DNA of 64,000 bases, taken from NCBI GenBank assembly GCA_947650285.1, contig CANTFL010000498.1:124001-188000 (forward strand), given 5' to 3'. Position numbers and translations under genes: made by a program. How positions within the stretch are numbered: position 1 is the first letter of the stretch; each line of letters begins with the position of its first letter. Positions 21,973-32,953 of this stretch are shown one piece after another. This DNA is from Hyaloperonospora brassicae (taxonomy: Eukaryota > Oomycota > Peronosporomycetes > Peronosporales > Peronosporaceae). Under the pieces are notes generated by a model. It searched no databases, was not told the DNA's origin, and was given only the letters and a program-made list of their open reading frames with translations.

Positions 21973-23416
21973 TGGGTGGGGAAGTAGGGCGCGATGCACC
22001 GGATCTTTTAAGTGGCGCGGGAGCACAAATCTGCACAAAAGAGCATACAAATAGCGTAAACAGACACGATGAGACTACAAAGTATGATGCACGATCCGAA
22101 TAAAAACGAAGATGATGAAATATCGACACGAAGGGATACTATGTATCGATAAGTAGGGAATGCACAGCTTGTGTGAATAGGTAACAGCGTGTGTAGGACG
22201 AGAGTTTACGCACGAGTGTTTTACGATTAAACGCATGTTCGAAACTGCGATAGTAGCAGAGAAAATCGCTGTTGCTGGTGTTCGTACAAACGTAGGAGTT
22301 AGCGGTCGTCTCGTCTCCATCCGATTGCTGTATCCGTTCACCACTTGACTTTCTTACCATAATTGGTACCATTGCCAAGCAAGAAGTTGCCTCGTGATGT
22401 AGACCTTCTATAAAGCAATCACCACTGTTCCATCTTGACGCATAGACACCGCCGATGTCAGAAATGTGACAAAGTTACCTGTCAGTACATTGTGCTACAC
22501 GTTTGACGTGGATCGACACACACTAAGACTGAGCGTATGCATTGCATTTCCCTTTGCAATTTTGAGCACTACATACACCTTTAAGGCTTACCGCCGGTAT
22601 ATCCAGATCAACACGACCATCAATATTAGTGGATTCCGGCAGGCATTTGATGGCGTAATTCCTGACAACAGTACTTGAGTACTGAAAGCACCTTGTGCGA
22701 CAGGTAAATCCACTTATCCACACGCGACAGAAAGACAACATTGTCGAGCTCTGCACGATGCGTGAATGCACAGCTATAAAGTTGAAATGCTGCCAGAAGA
22801 ATAGCAAAGATTTTCACTCACTTGATGACAAATTAATTTAAAGAGAAGATTTATTGGTACACCCCCACCTTTCGATACGTACACCCCCTCCCCCCCCTGA
22901 AATAGAGGCTTCTCTTTCAGGACCGTATCCTCTCTAGCTGCGTACTGCACACTTATACATACAAAATGCCATATAAATATTAGTTGCTTTGTACACACCC
23001 CTCCGTAATACAGGCCTCTTTTGTGTCAGCACACAGCCTTGCGTATGACTTCCGCTCTCGTTATCCGGTACACTCCCCTATAAGTATCCCTTATACTACC
23101 ATTTCCCCTATTTTAAACAGCGTCCAGAACAACGTCAACAACGTCTGAGCTTTTGCCCGTTCGATCAGCTCAAACTGTCGATGAACCGGTTTTCTCGCCT
23201 TGCTCCACCCGTTCGCATCACTGCACATCGTGACGATACAGCGTCGTCTTTTCCAGTTGAGAAAAAGAGCCACTTTCTCAGCAAGTGCTCGAACGACTTC
23301 AACATGGACAGTCAGTCGCCCGTCCCACAGCGTAACACCAAGTCAACCACTTTGGCATTGCCCGTTTTACCCAGTCCACAGACTATCTATCTACCAAGCA
23401 AACGTGTCTCGCCACG
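21973..23416. other. Intergenic between divergent peptidase and MAPEG genes
   Basis: It must hold the promoters of both divergent genes. No clear initiator motif was found; CAGATTTG about 55-60 nt upstream of 21972 is a weak candidate. It contains C-rich tracts at 22860-22900. No further gene is supported. Confidence 0.45.
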
Positions 23417-23866
23417 ATGTCGGGAAGTGTCAAGGTGTATGTGGCGTGCACCTCCGTGCTGTATCTGAAATTCGCAGCGGCTACGATGATGCAGGGCTCG
23501 AAAAAGTTTGCCACTGGCGGACGTCCGCCCGAAGACTCGAAGTATTCGTCCGCTAAACGCCAACAAACGTTTGGTCTGGATACGACCAGCGATACTAAAA
23601 CTCGTGAAACTGCTCAGCGCTGGGGAAGTATCGTGATGAACGATCTTGAGTCGATTCCGTTTGGCCTTTTGGTGTTCGGCGCGGGCGTCATGGCTGGAGC
23701 CGACTATAACGTTCACTATAGTGCGATGATTGCGTTCACGGCGGCCCGTTGTCTGCACACGTATGCCTATGCGAACTCGAAGCAGCCTCTGCGCTCGTTG
23801 TGCCACGGCGTGGGAATGATAGCTACGCTGGTGGGTCTGGGCAATGCTGTTAGCGCCATTGTTTAG
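23417..23866 (+). CDS. MAPEG family protein (microsomal glutathione S-transferase-like)
   Basis: This is a 149-residue membrane protein, a usual length for MAPEG proteins, which conjugate glutathione to lipophilic compounds or reduce lipid peroxides in the ER or mitochondrial outer membrane. Four hydrophobic segments are visible (about 8-25, 73-95, 98-112, 124-147). The family signature appears as MNDLESIPFGLLV (compare the ND-x-EN-x-x-F pattern), and AARCLHTYAY matches the second conserved block with its Arg and Tyr. The start is the ATG at 23417 and there are no introns. The precise enzyme class (MGST1-type or other) cannot be set from sequence alone. Confidence 0.85.
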   Translation: MSGSVKVYVACTSVLYLKFAAATMMQGSKKFATGGRPPEDSKYSSAKRQQTFGLDTTSDTKTRETAQRWGSIVMNDLESIPFGLLVFGAGVMAGADYNVHYSAMIAFTAARCLHTYAYANSKQPLRSLCHGVGMIATLVGLGNAVSAIV

Positions 23867-24647
23867 GCTTCGTGGTAAGACTGCGCGAGTCGGTGATTGC
23901 ATGTGCTCGGGGACGACCGATTGAATACAACAACGGGCTCGTTCTTTTGACCTTGATAGGGCTATTGGATGTTCAGCTTTTGTACCGAACCAGACTGTCA
24001 TCCATGTCACATGTCTTGGTGCATGAGTCATATGGATACGCTGCACTTGTCTGATTACGAGCACTTTCCATTGATGTAACACGAACGACTGCAGAGAGGA
24101 GCTTGAAGTCGCTCGGCGTTCGTCGTCGAACGTGAGTTCTCCTGTACGTTGACGTTCGTTGATCGCAATCATCCTCTTGGTGGAGTCTTCAGGAAGTTGG
24201 TAGGCTGCATTATATACGTACAGTAGCGAGCTGCCTCTGTGTGTTGACGTATCTAGAAAACATACAGCTGCCAAGACAATTACGAGTGATGTCAGTCATG
24301 CATCTAACAAATGGAATGCTGTCAGTCCGTAGTGCCACAGCATCTCCTTGTTCAACATCCGACGTCAGCGTTGACGTGGTACCAGTACATCATCAGCGTA
24401 GTCTCCTTTGCATTCGCACGCACTGCACTTACGCTGATCTCTGGTGCATCAATTACAGTGCCCACATCATCGTATCGCAAATAACACCGCCACTTTTTAC
24501 TCACAAACATACGTCATGGGAAATCATCATGCCAAATGGCCAGTGTTTGCTGGCATGCAATCGTCGCGTACCTCGTTATCAACTTACAGCCAAATACGTG
24601 GTATCTTTCTACTCGACGCAAGTCACGGCTGCTCCGTTCGCGCTCAT
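23867..24647. other. Intergenic between convergent MAPEG and PhyH genes
   Basis: It holds the 3' ends of two convergent genes. Open frames seen here (for example 24241-24651 +) have no recognisable features. Confidence 0.45.
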
Positions 24648-25538
24648 TTAGCTCTCGTACATGGGCTTCAACGGCATGTTACCTGTAGTTTGCAGCCAGT
24701 TGTCCTTCGGGTACTCCACGTTGTGAGTTTCCACCACGTGGATTGAATACGCGTGGCGAGAGTCAAGCGACCGGTTGGCGTTGCTGTAGTGCACAAACGC
24801 GTTATGCAGCAGCACCAGGTCTCCCTTCTTCATGAGCAATGGCTGGCTATTGCTCACATCGAAAGGCTCTACCGTCTCGGGCACATTTTCCAGCAGTTGC
24901 CCTCCATTCGCCTCTTGTTGTTCTTTCGTAGTGCGTCGCAGTTTCTGCCGCACGGGCACAGTCAAGTGCGATCCCGGCACGCCATGTAGACACCCGTTCT
25001 CCTGTGTACAGTCTTCTAGAGCCCACCAGAACCCCACAACGGACTGTGGGTTTGTGTACAGGAAGCTGCCGTCCTGATGGGGCTTGACCTCTCCGCCAAT
25101 CTTTGGCTGCTTGAAAATGTACATGGACTGTACAACTGCAGGGCGCACGTACTGGAGGGACTTGAGAATGGAGTTTACATCGGGCGCGTAGCTCACTGTC
25201 TCAAACACGGGGTCGAGATTGTGGAGATTGTGGCCAATCTTGTTGATTGCCCTGTTTAGAGGCACTGTTAGTGTCGCTTTCTCGTCGTCTTGGAACGCGA
25301 ATTCCTCAAAGAAACAGCGAATTGTGTCGCCCGAGTCGAGGAAATACGTGTCATTCATGCGGCGCGTCTGTTCGTTTGTCGTAAAGACGGAGCGAGAGCT
25401 GAGTTGATCGCACTGTGCGACGAGTTCACGCGCTCGGGCTCGCAACGTATCGCACGTCGAAGCAGATAGAGCGTGAGGGATCACGAGGAACCCGTCGCGG
25501 TGGAACGCTGCGAGTTGCTCTGGCGATAGACCTGACAT
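24648..25538 (-). CDS. Phytanoyl-CoA dioxygenase family protein (PHYHD1-like)
   Basis: It is a 296-residue Fe(II)/2-oxoglutarate-dependent oxygenase, about the length of animal PHYHD1. The start is the first ATG of the frame at 25538 (MSGLSPEQLAAFHRDGFLVI); an in-frame TTG lies five codons earlier. Iron ligands visible are H154 and D156 in VKPHQDGSFLY, and H250 in LLHNAFVHYS; R261 (SRHAYSIH) fits the 2-oxoglutarate-binding arginine. The segment GFWWALEDCTQENGCL matches the family core. There is no signal peptide or clear peroxisomal targeting signal (C-terminus MYES). The substrate is unknown; PHYHD1-type proteins do not necessarily act on phytanoyl-CoA. Confidence 0.9.
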   Translation of the reverse strand: MSGLSPEQLAAFHRDGFLVIPHALSASTCDTLRARARELVAQCDQLSSRSVFTTNEQTRRMNDTYFLDSGDTIRCFFEEFAFQDDEKATLTVPLNRAINKIGHNLHNLDPVFETVSYAPDVNSILKSLQYVRPAVVQSMYIFKQPKIGGEVKPHQDGSFLYTNPQSVVGFWWALEDCTQENGCLHGVPGSHLTVPVRQKLRRTTKEQQEANGGQLLENVPETVEPFDVSNSQPLLMKKGDLVLLHNAFVHYSNANRSLDSRHAYSIHVVETHNVEYPKDNWLQTTGNMPLKPMYES

Positions 25539-26138
25539 TATTAATATTGGCAAAGGGTCGTTGGTCGATCATGGAATTCAACTGTCACGTAAGACTTCAC
25601 GTCAAAGTCGTTACGTACAAATCGGGACGAGACCGAGAAAAGAGCGTACATTTGCACGAAGTAGTAAATACTGTGTAATAACAACAACGCGTCTAACGCT
25701 ATCAGGTACTGGATGGAACGATTGGGACGAAGGCCAAGGGATCCGAACCTGTCCTACGGCGTACTTTAGCTGTACCGATTCATGAACCGTGCAAACCTGT
25801 CAAAGTGGATCGATCGGTACAACGTATAAGCTGTCGTTTCATAAGTACGCATAGCGCATCAAGCCCCTGGTAGCAGCACTGACCTCATAGACGGCGCGGA
25901 GCAGCAGTTGCCGCAAAATCAGTACTTGTTTAGCTGCACAAGCCACGTCGAAGCGACGCAACGTCCTTGTAGCAATTGAGGGTGCAGCAGGTCAATTCGC
26001 ATTTGCTGTACCTCTTACTAGCTCTCAGTGCTGTAGCGCGCAGAAGTGGTGGCCGCTGGATCGATGCAAGTGCTCGCACAGTTCTCAGACGAGCACACTG
26101 AGGGACTAAACGTGTAGAAAACTAATTTCTTGCTGGCT

Positions 26139-26342
26139 TTACAGAAGTCTTAGCGCTGCTGGAGGACACGTAGGCAGCAGACTGGTGTACCGGACGCCGA
26201 TAATGTGCCAAGAGAGGAAGTCCATGTAGTGCTGCCTCACATGATGGCGACGAGAGGCTGGCCGCAGAGGAGGATGCACCATCTTATTGACCAACGTGTC
26301 GTTCAGATCAATCACTGCAAGCTGTCGGCAACGGTGGTGCAA
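26139..26342 (-). pseudogene. Possible HAD-like (NIF-type) phosphatase fragment
   Basis: The frame includes QLAVIDLNDTLVNK, which resembles HAD motif I (hhhDxDxT with N in place of the second D-flanking residue), and then RHHVRQHYMDFLSW, which resembles the region after motif I in NIF-domain proteins. No ATG starts it and no later HAD motifs follow. It may be a gene relic or a chance match. Confidence 0.22.
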
Positions 26343-28744
26343 AGAACCGCAAACGATACAGAGGGACGCAGATATAAAACGGCAGGCGTGTCCGGGATAC
26401 CTTTGTGGTGGACTTGCAGCAACAAGCGCTAGAAGCGTTTGTATTGAAAAACATACGTTGAGACGCTTCCTCCGTCACATCACGTAGCAAAGCAAAACGA
26501 TACGTTTCGTGATCGTGTTAGCTTGCTGAAGCATGCTACGTTGACATACATCTAGACGTGCTTTAGCCAAACACAGCGTGCTGAAATAAACGTGGGTCCG
26601 TCTGAAGACAAAGCTCGGAGCTGCGACGACGCATTCAAGTCGGCGGCGCAAAAGTGATGGCGTGTACGTGTGTGTTAGGTCATTCTCGATGTCGTTTCCG
26701 AAGATGCAAATGGTGACAGGTTTTCGTCGACAGATAGTTCGGCCTGCGCTGATCGATGTAGTGCTGCGTACTGATGCGCGCGAATGGAGCGCAACGCAAC
26801 ATACATCATGCAGTATCACAACACTTCTAAAAAGTATCGAAATCGGATTATTTCTTGAGCATAAACTGTCAAGCATTTGTTTGCTGATGTAAACTGACTG
26901 CTTTTGGCTGACTTGTCGACCGAAGCGTTTGATGAAGGGACTGCCTCAAGGCAAAAGAGGTTCGAGTAAATGTAACTGTCTCCAGAAACTACCGTGATGT
27001 GATCGGCGGCGATAAAGCCAGGTGTAGTTGTAGGGCTACGAGTTACGCTACGACGGATGATCGCTCAAGGCACATGAGTCTTGTTTCTCATCTCTAGGTA
27101 GCAATACAGACGAACACAAAGTGTCACTGCGACTGCCTACCGTTTTTGATGTTCGTGCAAAGCACCTAAGTGTGATGGCCAACGACCATTATATACTAGG
27201 TACAATCGAAGGACGCACCGGTAACGATGGAAAATTTGCTCCTTTTGCTACGACGGTCTCTGTACACGAGGCGCATTCGATATCGCTTGCGGCCATTAGC
27301 ATTTTACGTGAGTGCGAGAGAAACGGGTGATGAACGTTTCGCGACAACGTGGAGTCACGTATGCTGCGTTCTTTCCCCAAACTATCGATCCCGATCGTGT
27401 TCGACTTCAGTGTATCTTCACAACTGATACAAAGTCCTTCGTCGTGTCAGTTTAATAGGCTACTGAGGTCCATCTTCGTATGGACAGGTCGCTGTGCCGA
27501 GCGTGAAGTCAACAGGACAAGGAGTGGCGCACGGATTGGTTCATTTAACGGGGTATGCAGTTGCATGCCATCGACATTAAAAATGTCAACGCAACTTCTT
27601 TCCTAGCGGATCATATTCTTGACCAGGACGTTGGAGGGTATGATTCAGTAGCTTCTGCTAATTTGGTAGAAGTAGGCCATTATATATAGCAACAAAACGT
27701 GTGATGTCAACTAGAGACGCTCAATCGGTTGTAGCAGACAGTTCCAGCTCATTTTGCACCAAGATGTAGTGAAGACAGGGTTAGACATCTTAACATTCAC
27801 GTTGTCAGCTGTAAAAATACAGCTCATTTTTCTGCAGACGACTCATGCGCCCGTTACTTGTCTAGCTTCTTCTGCACCTACATGTACGCAAGGCTCCGAG
27901 TCACCTGTCTACACTGTTGTACGTGCAGGTTAGCCGATACTTTTGCAGCATAAACGCGGTGCTCGTTTCAGTGTAGATTGATAGTACGTTCTCAGTATGA
28001 GCGCATGCACTCTATCACACTGGCGACAGCGTTGATAGGCGATATGAAAACTCACGTTCGTTGTTGTGCAGAAGTAGCGTAAGTCAACACGACAGTAAGG
28101 TTTGTGTACATGATATCCTGAGGTGTGAATAACAAAATAAAGTCACCTGTTCTACTCGGTTGTTAACCTACCTAAACTGTATGGGCCTCAAACGCACTAG
28201 CAGCATTCTACAAGATTGACGCTCGTCACGGATCGGTACGAGTGTTAGCTGATACATACTCTACCAGCCAATGCGTAGCGTGTTGCCAACGGCCGCCGAG
28301 TAGGACTTCCAAAGGCAACATTCCCTCGATATTCCCCTCATAGGTAATATTACCCTATATAACTAGCTAAGATTATATCCACAGACGCATTCAAAATCAA
28401 TGTCGATGTCATGTAAGTGGGTGACCCCGTTATATGTTCGCGTTTCGGCTGCGTCGAGAATACCGATGTGTGGATTGTCGTATTCAGGGACCTCGTCGAG
28501 TAATGTCCACTATTCCGGTGTCGTCGTGCGACGTTTAACGTGCGTTGTTGTCAGTCGACATTTGGCGAATTCCGGCGCACGAGTTTAGCCGACCGCAATG
28601 TCGACACATTTCGTTCCTGGATAGGAATTGCGACCTCGTTGACCTGCTCACGTGTGAGGGAATTGCAAAGAGCTGACACCATTGCCGCACGCTTCTGTGT
28701 CCACGAATAACTCCGTAGTTAATCGATGAGATATACAATGACGA

Positions 28745-28906
28745 GTACGTTTTGCCAACGTTGTCGCCAACACCTCGATGCTAGACGATGACGTGGAGGA
28801 GAAGAAAGTGCTGCTTTGCTCGCTTGATTCTTGGGGTTCAGTCAACGTGCTAAATGCTGAGCTGGCCGGCTGTCCTAGCAAGTCCATCGTTAAAGTTATT
28901 GAATAA
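28745..28906 (+). pseudogene. Possible 3' exon remnant of an unknown gene
   Basis: A short frame ending in TAA at 28904 reads with normal protein-like composition (SMLDDDVEEKKVLLCSLDSW, then NVLNAELAGCPSKSIVKVIE). There is a stop just upstream at about 28740 and no ATG-led extension. No family is recognised. Confidence 0.2.
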
Positions 28907-30133
28907 ACAATTTTTTAGCAAGTCCATCGTCATATCGTACGGCTTCTTCCGTGGTCATCGAGCTGCCATCTCCGTAGCTCTTGACCGGCTATATGTGCTA
29001 TCACGTGTGCTTCGTCTATGATACTGTTACGGATGACCGTCGAACACAGACCGGATCTCGCCCTCAGACACAGCTTCATCTACGAACACTAGGCAGTTTG
29101 TATGTTCGACTGAGCTCTACAAACACTGGCTACGTGAAGCGCGACTAATGCCACTTACCAGAACAGACCGTCTCTGCCCGTGAGACGAGCGGAGAACAAG
29201 CAATGCCACACACAGCGCCGCGATGCGTGTGAGCTCTTCTGCATAAAGCGATAAGCGCAGGCAGCAATGAACTCCGAGAGCAGTGGTCTCTAGGGTTTAG
29301 CATCCTCTGGTTCACGCGCAACTACTAGTGCTCTCACTGTACGCTCTCGAGCCTTGCGGCAGGTCTTCGAGCGTGGGTCCACACGACGCAATCGCCGTCG
29401 TCCTATCACGCATGTCAGCACCGTGTTGGCAGGTGCGTCTCTTGTTATCGTAAACGTTTGCCGTCTGAGAGAAGCTGCACAGCCGACTGTGGCTGCTTCC
29501 TCGCTTGTAAGCCGAACAAATCGTTGAGCCTGCACCAACTATTGTCACAAGCGGGTTGAGAGAAGGGGGTAGAGAGGATGGTCGGTGTCGTCCTGGTTGC
29601 GCCACGTGGCAAGTCGACCAGGTGATGGGTAGCAAAGGAGTTTATGTGCAGATCACGCGCTGTTGCCTTAGTGATCAGAAGCTGATACTGACTGCTAGTA
29701 CAGAGATCCTCCGATGCTGCGCGGCATTATCTTGGAGCCGAGCATCTCGATCAGGATTCGTCGTACACTCCAAATCAGCACATTCGTGGAGCGACAAGCC
29801 CCACGTGGTACTTCAAGATGGACGCTCGGAGGATAGCAAAAGCAGTGCCAATCATGGAGCTTGTCGTCTGCAGCCAGCAGCATGAGCGAGCAAAGGTGAG
29901 AACGCTGTAGTGCGGTAGAGAGGCCCAGACGCGAAGCGCTGCGCAGGTATCTTACAATCCGCAAACGAAGTCAATGGACAGGCTGATCTTCGTCGCCTTC
30001 CTCAACGATAGTGGAGCAACTTGTTGCGTCGAAACAACCTGTCACGACAAAAGCTCAAGTGCTTCCACGATCGACAGTTCCAGCTGAAGAGTCAATGCTC
30101 AAGCAGTGTTCGTGTTCAGCAAAGGGGAACACA

Positions 30134-30171
30134 GCACACGTGTAGCGCTTGACCTTTCGGAACACGTGTGC
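30134..30171. repeat. 10-bp inverted repeat with paired E-boxes
   Basis: GCACACGTGT (30134-30143) and ACACGTGTGC (30162-30171) are exact reverse complements, and each contains CACGTG. No gene is adjacent. Confidence 0.5.
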
Positions 30172-30833
30172 ACTGGGCTAACCATGTACGAGCGTGTGCG
30201 CAAGTGTGCACACGAACGTGAGCCTGACTTTACCTGTACGACAAGTGTGGATGCGATACGGCAAGAATAGTCTCGGCAAAAGCAGGCAACGGCATGTCGA
30301 CACCCATGTGAAGGAACGTCACCTCTTCAGCTGACGTTATGCGTCATGTTCGTCCCTCCCGTGCTCGTACATTGGACCCCACCCGTACACTTGTGCGAAG
30401 CGTAAGTGGTCAGAGCCAGGAGGACCCGCACGAACGGCGACAGACGATCGTCGCACTCGTGAGCGGTCGCCTTACCCACCTCCTTCTTCGATGCTAAGTA
30501 CAGATTGTCAAGCCGCTTGTGCGCCTGGAGCTGCTGTTCGTGGTCGTCTGTGCGCTCAAGCCGTATTGACAAAGGAAATTAGACCCACGTCGACCGATAG
30601 ACTGATCATTATTGTGAGAGGGTCTCGCCCGGCAATGCACTTGCAGCGTTCACGACGATGGCATGACTCGTTTACCCTCTGAGTGGGGGACCACGAGCCA
30701 CGTGTGAATCAAGTCGGCTATGGCCACAGCGTTTTGCTGCCTACAGCACCAGCTCACACGACGTGACGAGCGGATCATGTTCAACAAGACCGACACTGAT
30801 CGTTTCATATTGCCACCCGCTGCACGCGCAGAT

Positions 30834-30866
30834 GTCTGTCTGTCCGTCTATCTGTCTGTCTATCCG
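30834..30866. repeat. GTCT-type microsatellite
   Basis: Imperfect GTCTGTCT/GTCTATCT tetranucleotide run. Confidence 0.75.
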
Positions 30867-31350
30867 GTAGAAAGCAGGAGAATTAACTAATGCGCCCAGT
30901 GCGGACATCTGCTCGTGTTGCAGGGCGCCCTGGTGCATGCAGCACAGCATCTGCCTTGACTCGAGTAGTACACTCGTGACTCATGCAGCACCGGTAGATC
31001 CGCCGTTCTTCAAGTTAGGTCGACCCCTTCTTCACCTGCAGAGCCCAAACACTCCACCCGAGCGCTGTCGCTTCGTCATTTGCCATCCAACGACTCGGTC
31101 GCGCGATAAACAAACATCCAGCTGAGCGTCGAGCACGAATCACACGACGTGCGCCACGAGCCCATATACTGGTGCGCCTGCGTCTTGAAGATTGCGAGCG
31201 AAAGATGGTGTGCCACCTGTAGCAAAGCGGTCTCGTGCCAGGCAAACAGTGCACGCAGAACTGCACAGCGGATCTTTTCGGTTAGTCCGTGCATAGCCCC
31301 ACCCGCCCACCCACCCACCCACGCGAGCCAAGTTCAGGTCCACAGCACCG

Positions 31351-31400
31351 ATCACTCGATCAATCACTCGATCAATCACTCGATCAATCAATCAATCACT
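31351..31400 (+). repeat. 12-bp tandem repeat upstream of the transporter
   Basis: ATCACTCGATCA is repeated three times and followed by ATCAATCAATCACTCG. It lies just upstream of the putative transcription start of the AAAP gene. A CACC-rich run (31302-31323) precedes it. Confidence 0.8.
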
Positions 31401-31417
31401 CGCCAGTCCGCTCGAAA

Positions 31418-31436
31418 GTCTCATTTGCGCTTTCGC
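31418..31436 (+). promoter_or_regulatory. Putative oomycete initiator of the transporter gene
   Basis: TCTCATTTGCGCTTTCG resembles the published oomycete core promoter (GCTCATTYBNCAWTTT) and lies 33-51 nt before the ATG at 31469. The match is imperfect in the CAWTTT half. Confidence 0.4.
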
Positions 31437-31468
31437 CGTCCGAGACCGCCAGTCGCCAGCCACCCATC

Positions 31469-32953
31469 ATGCCGCCCCCCACGACTTCGGCGAAATCGTC
31501 GGCTCTGTTTACGGCCGAAGACGCGACGATCGCGTTCAACGTCTTCTGCTGCGTCTGCGGCATTGGGTCGCTCGGCATGCCGTCCAACTACGCCCGCGCC
31601 GGGTGGGTCTACGCCACCATCGCGCTCCTGTTCATGGCGTTCGCCAACATCTACGCGTCGGTGCTGCTGTCGAAGTGCCTTCTCGTCGCGCCGTCGTCCG
31701 TGCGCACGTACAGCGACTTGGGCGAGTGGGTCGCCGGTCGCTGGGGCCGCCTCGTCGTGCTCGTGTCGCAAATGGGCGTCTGCCTCCTCATGCCCTGCGC
31801 GTTCCTCGTGCTCGGGAGCACCCTGCTCGACGTGCTCTTCCCCGACTGCTTCAGTCAGGCCGTCTGGATCGTCTTCATGGCGCTCACGGTCGTGCCCGTG
31901 TCGCTCGTCCCCACGATGAAAGAAAGCACGGGCATGGCCGTCGCCGGCTGCCTCGGCACGATCGTCGCCGACATTGTCGGCATTGCCATTCTCTTCCACG
32001 GCATGCGGGGGCACCCGTCGCCCCCCGCGGCCCGCGCGTCGGGCCACCAGGTTGTCACGACGTTCGGCAACCTCTCGCTCGCCTACGCGGCAGCAACAGT
32101 CGTGCCCGACCTCCAGCGGCAGCACTCGCAGCCCGAGCGCATGCCGCGCGTCATCATCGTCAGTCTCGGCCTCGCGTCGGCGTTCTTCATCGCGGTCGCC
32201 GTCTCGGGCTACGCGCTCGGGGGGTGCCAAATGTCGGGCAATTTGCTCTTCTCGATTGTGAACACAGCGGACCCGTTCGCCGTCACGACGCTCGGGTTCA
32301 CGGCCGACCGCGGCGCCGTCGTCATGGCCTTCCTCTTCATGCAGATGCACCTGGCCGTGGCCTTCTCGACGCTCCTGCACCCGGCGTTCTACATGTTCGA
32401 GCGCATGTTCCTCGGCATGCACGCGCCGGGGGCGGCCGGGAAGAAGGACGAGACGGCGTCGTACCGCGGGGCCTCTACGCCCGCGGAGCTCGAGCAGAGC
32501 AGTCGCGCGTCGCGCGCGCCCCATGGCCTCAGTCGCGTGTCGGCGACCAACACAATGGTACCGGAAGAAGACCTGTCCGAGTACAAGGGCCGGGCAAATG
32601 TACTGCGGTACATTGTGCTGCGCATTGCAATCATTGCGCTCCTCGTGCTCCTGTCAATCCTACTGCGCAACCACTTTCTCGACCTCGTGGACTTTACGGG
32701 CGCGACGGCTATTACCATGTCGAGCCTCGTGGCGCCGCTCGTGTTTTACAATAAGGTCTTTTGGAAAGAGATCCCGTTGTGGGAAAAGGCAATGTGCCTC
32801 ACAGTCGCGACGATCTGCACGATCGCAGGGTGCTACGTCATGGTCTACTCGGGCAAGAACCTGTTCAACCCGAGCGGCAAAAGTGCGGCGTATCCCTATT
32901 GCTCGGCCGAGTTCCAAGACGAGCCGTACTATGTCCGGAACAACACGACGTAA
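31469..32953 (+). CDS. AAAP-family amino acid/auxin permease-like transporter
   Basis: It is a 494-residue polytopic membrane protein. The start is the ATG at 31469 (MPPPTTSAKSSALF); the open frame extends upstream through the 12-bp repeat, but that part is low complexity and precedes the likely transcription start. The N-terminal block TAEDATIAFNVFCC followed by GIGSLGMPSNYARAGW is the typical first transmembrane helix of the AAAP (Aa_trans) family. About 11 hydrophobic segments are visible, with a long polar loop at about residues 310-370 between helices. The last helices include VDFTGATAITMSSLVAPLVF. It probably imports amino acids with protons across the plasma or vacuolar membrane; the substrate cannot be told. 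Very GC-rich third positions suggest a well-expressed host gene. Confidence 0.92.
   Translation: MPPPTTSAKSSALFTAEDATIAFNVFCCVCGIGSLGMPSNYARAGWVYATIALLFMAFANIYASVLLSKCLLVAPSSVRTYSDLGEWVAGRWGRLVVLVSQMGVCLLMPCAFLVLGSTLLDVLFPDCFSQAVWIVFMALTVVPVSLVPTMKESTGMAVAGCLGTIVADIVGIAILFHGMRGHPSPPAARASGHQVVTTFGNLSLAYAAATVVPDLQRQHSQPERMPRVIIVSLGLASAFFIAVAVSGYALGGCQMSGNLLFSIVNTADPFAVTTLGFTADRGAVVMAFLFMQMHLAVAFSTLLHPAFYMFERMFLGMHAPGAAGKKDETASYRGASTPAELEQSSRASRAPHGLSRVSATNTMVPEEDLSEYKGRANVLRYIVLRIAIIALLVLLSILLRNHFLDLVDFTGATAITMSSLVAPLVFYNKVFWKEIPLWEKAMCLTVATICTIAGCYVMVYSGKNLFNPSGKSAAYPYCSAEFQDEPYYVRNNTT

Larger units (their letters stand above)
25539..31350. other. Gene-poor intergenic region
   Basis: No complete gene is recognised in 5.8 kb. 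Separate entries cover a possible HAD-like fragment (26139-26342), a possible exon remnant (28745-28906), an E-box palindrome (30134-30171) and microsatellites. A 15-bp direct repeat TAGCAAGTCCATCGT lies at about 28875 and 28917. Remaining frames are short and unlike any family I know. Confidence 0.4.

Noticed and set aside
23387..24274. 295-codon minus-strand frame overlapping the MAPEG gene
   Set aside because: It has no ATG-led recognisable domain; the overlap with the MAPEG signature on the other strand makes it a shadow.
26139..26342. A functional HAD phosphatase gene
   Set aside because: Only a motif-I-like segment is present with no start codon and no later catalytic motifs, so at most a fragment is listed.
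31421..32524. 367-codon minus-strand frame opposite the AAAP transporter
   Set aside because: It is a shadow of GC-rich codon third positions; its composition (Arg/Glu/His-rich) is typical of antisense of a GC3-rich gene, and the sense frame is a clear transporter.
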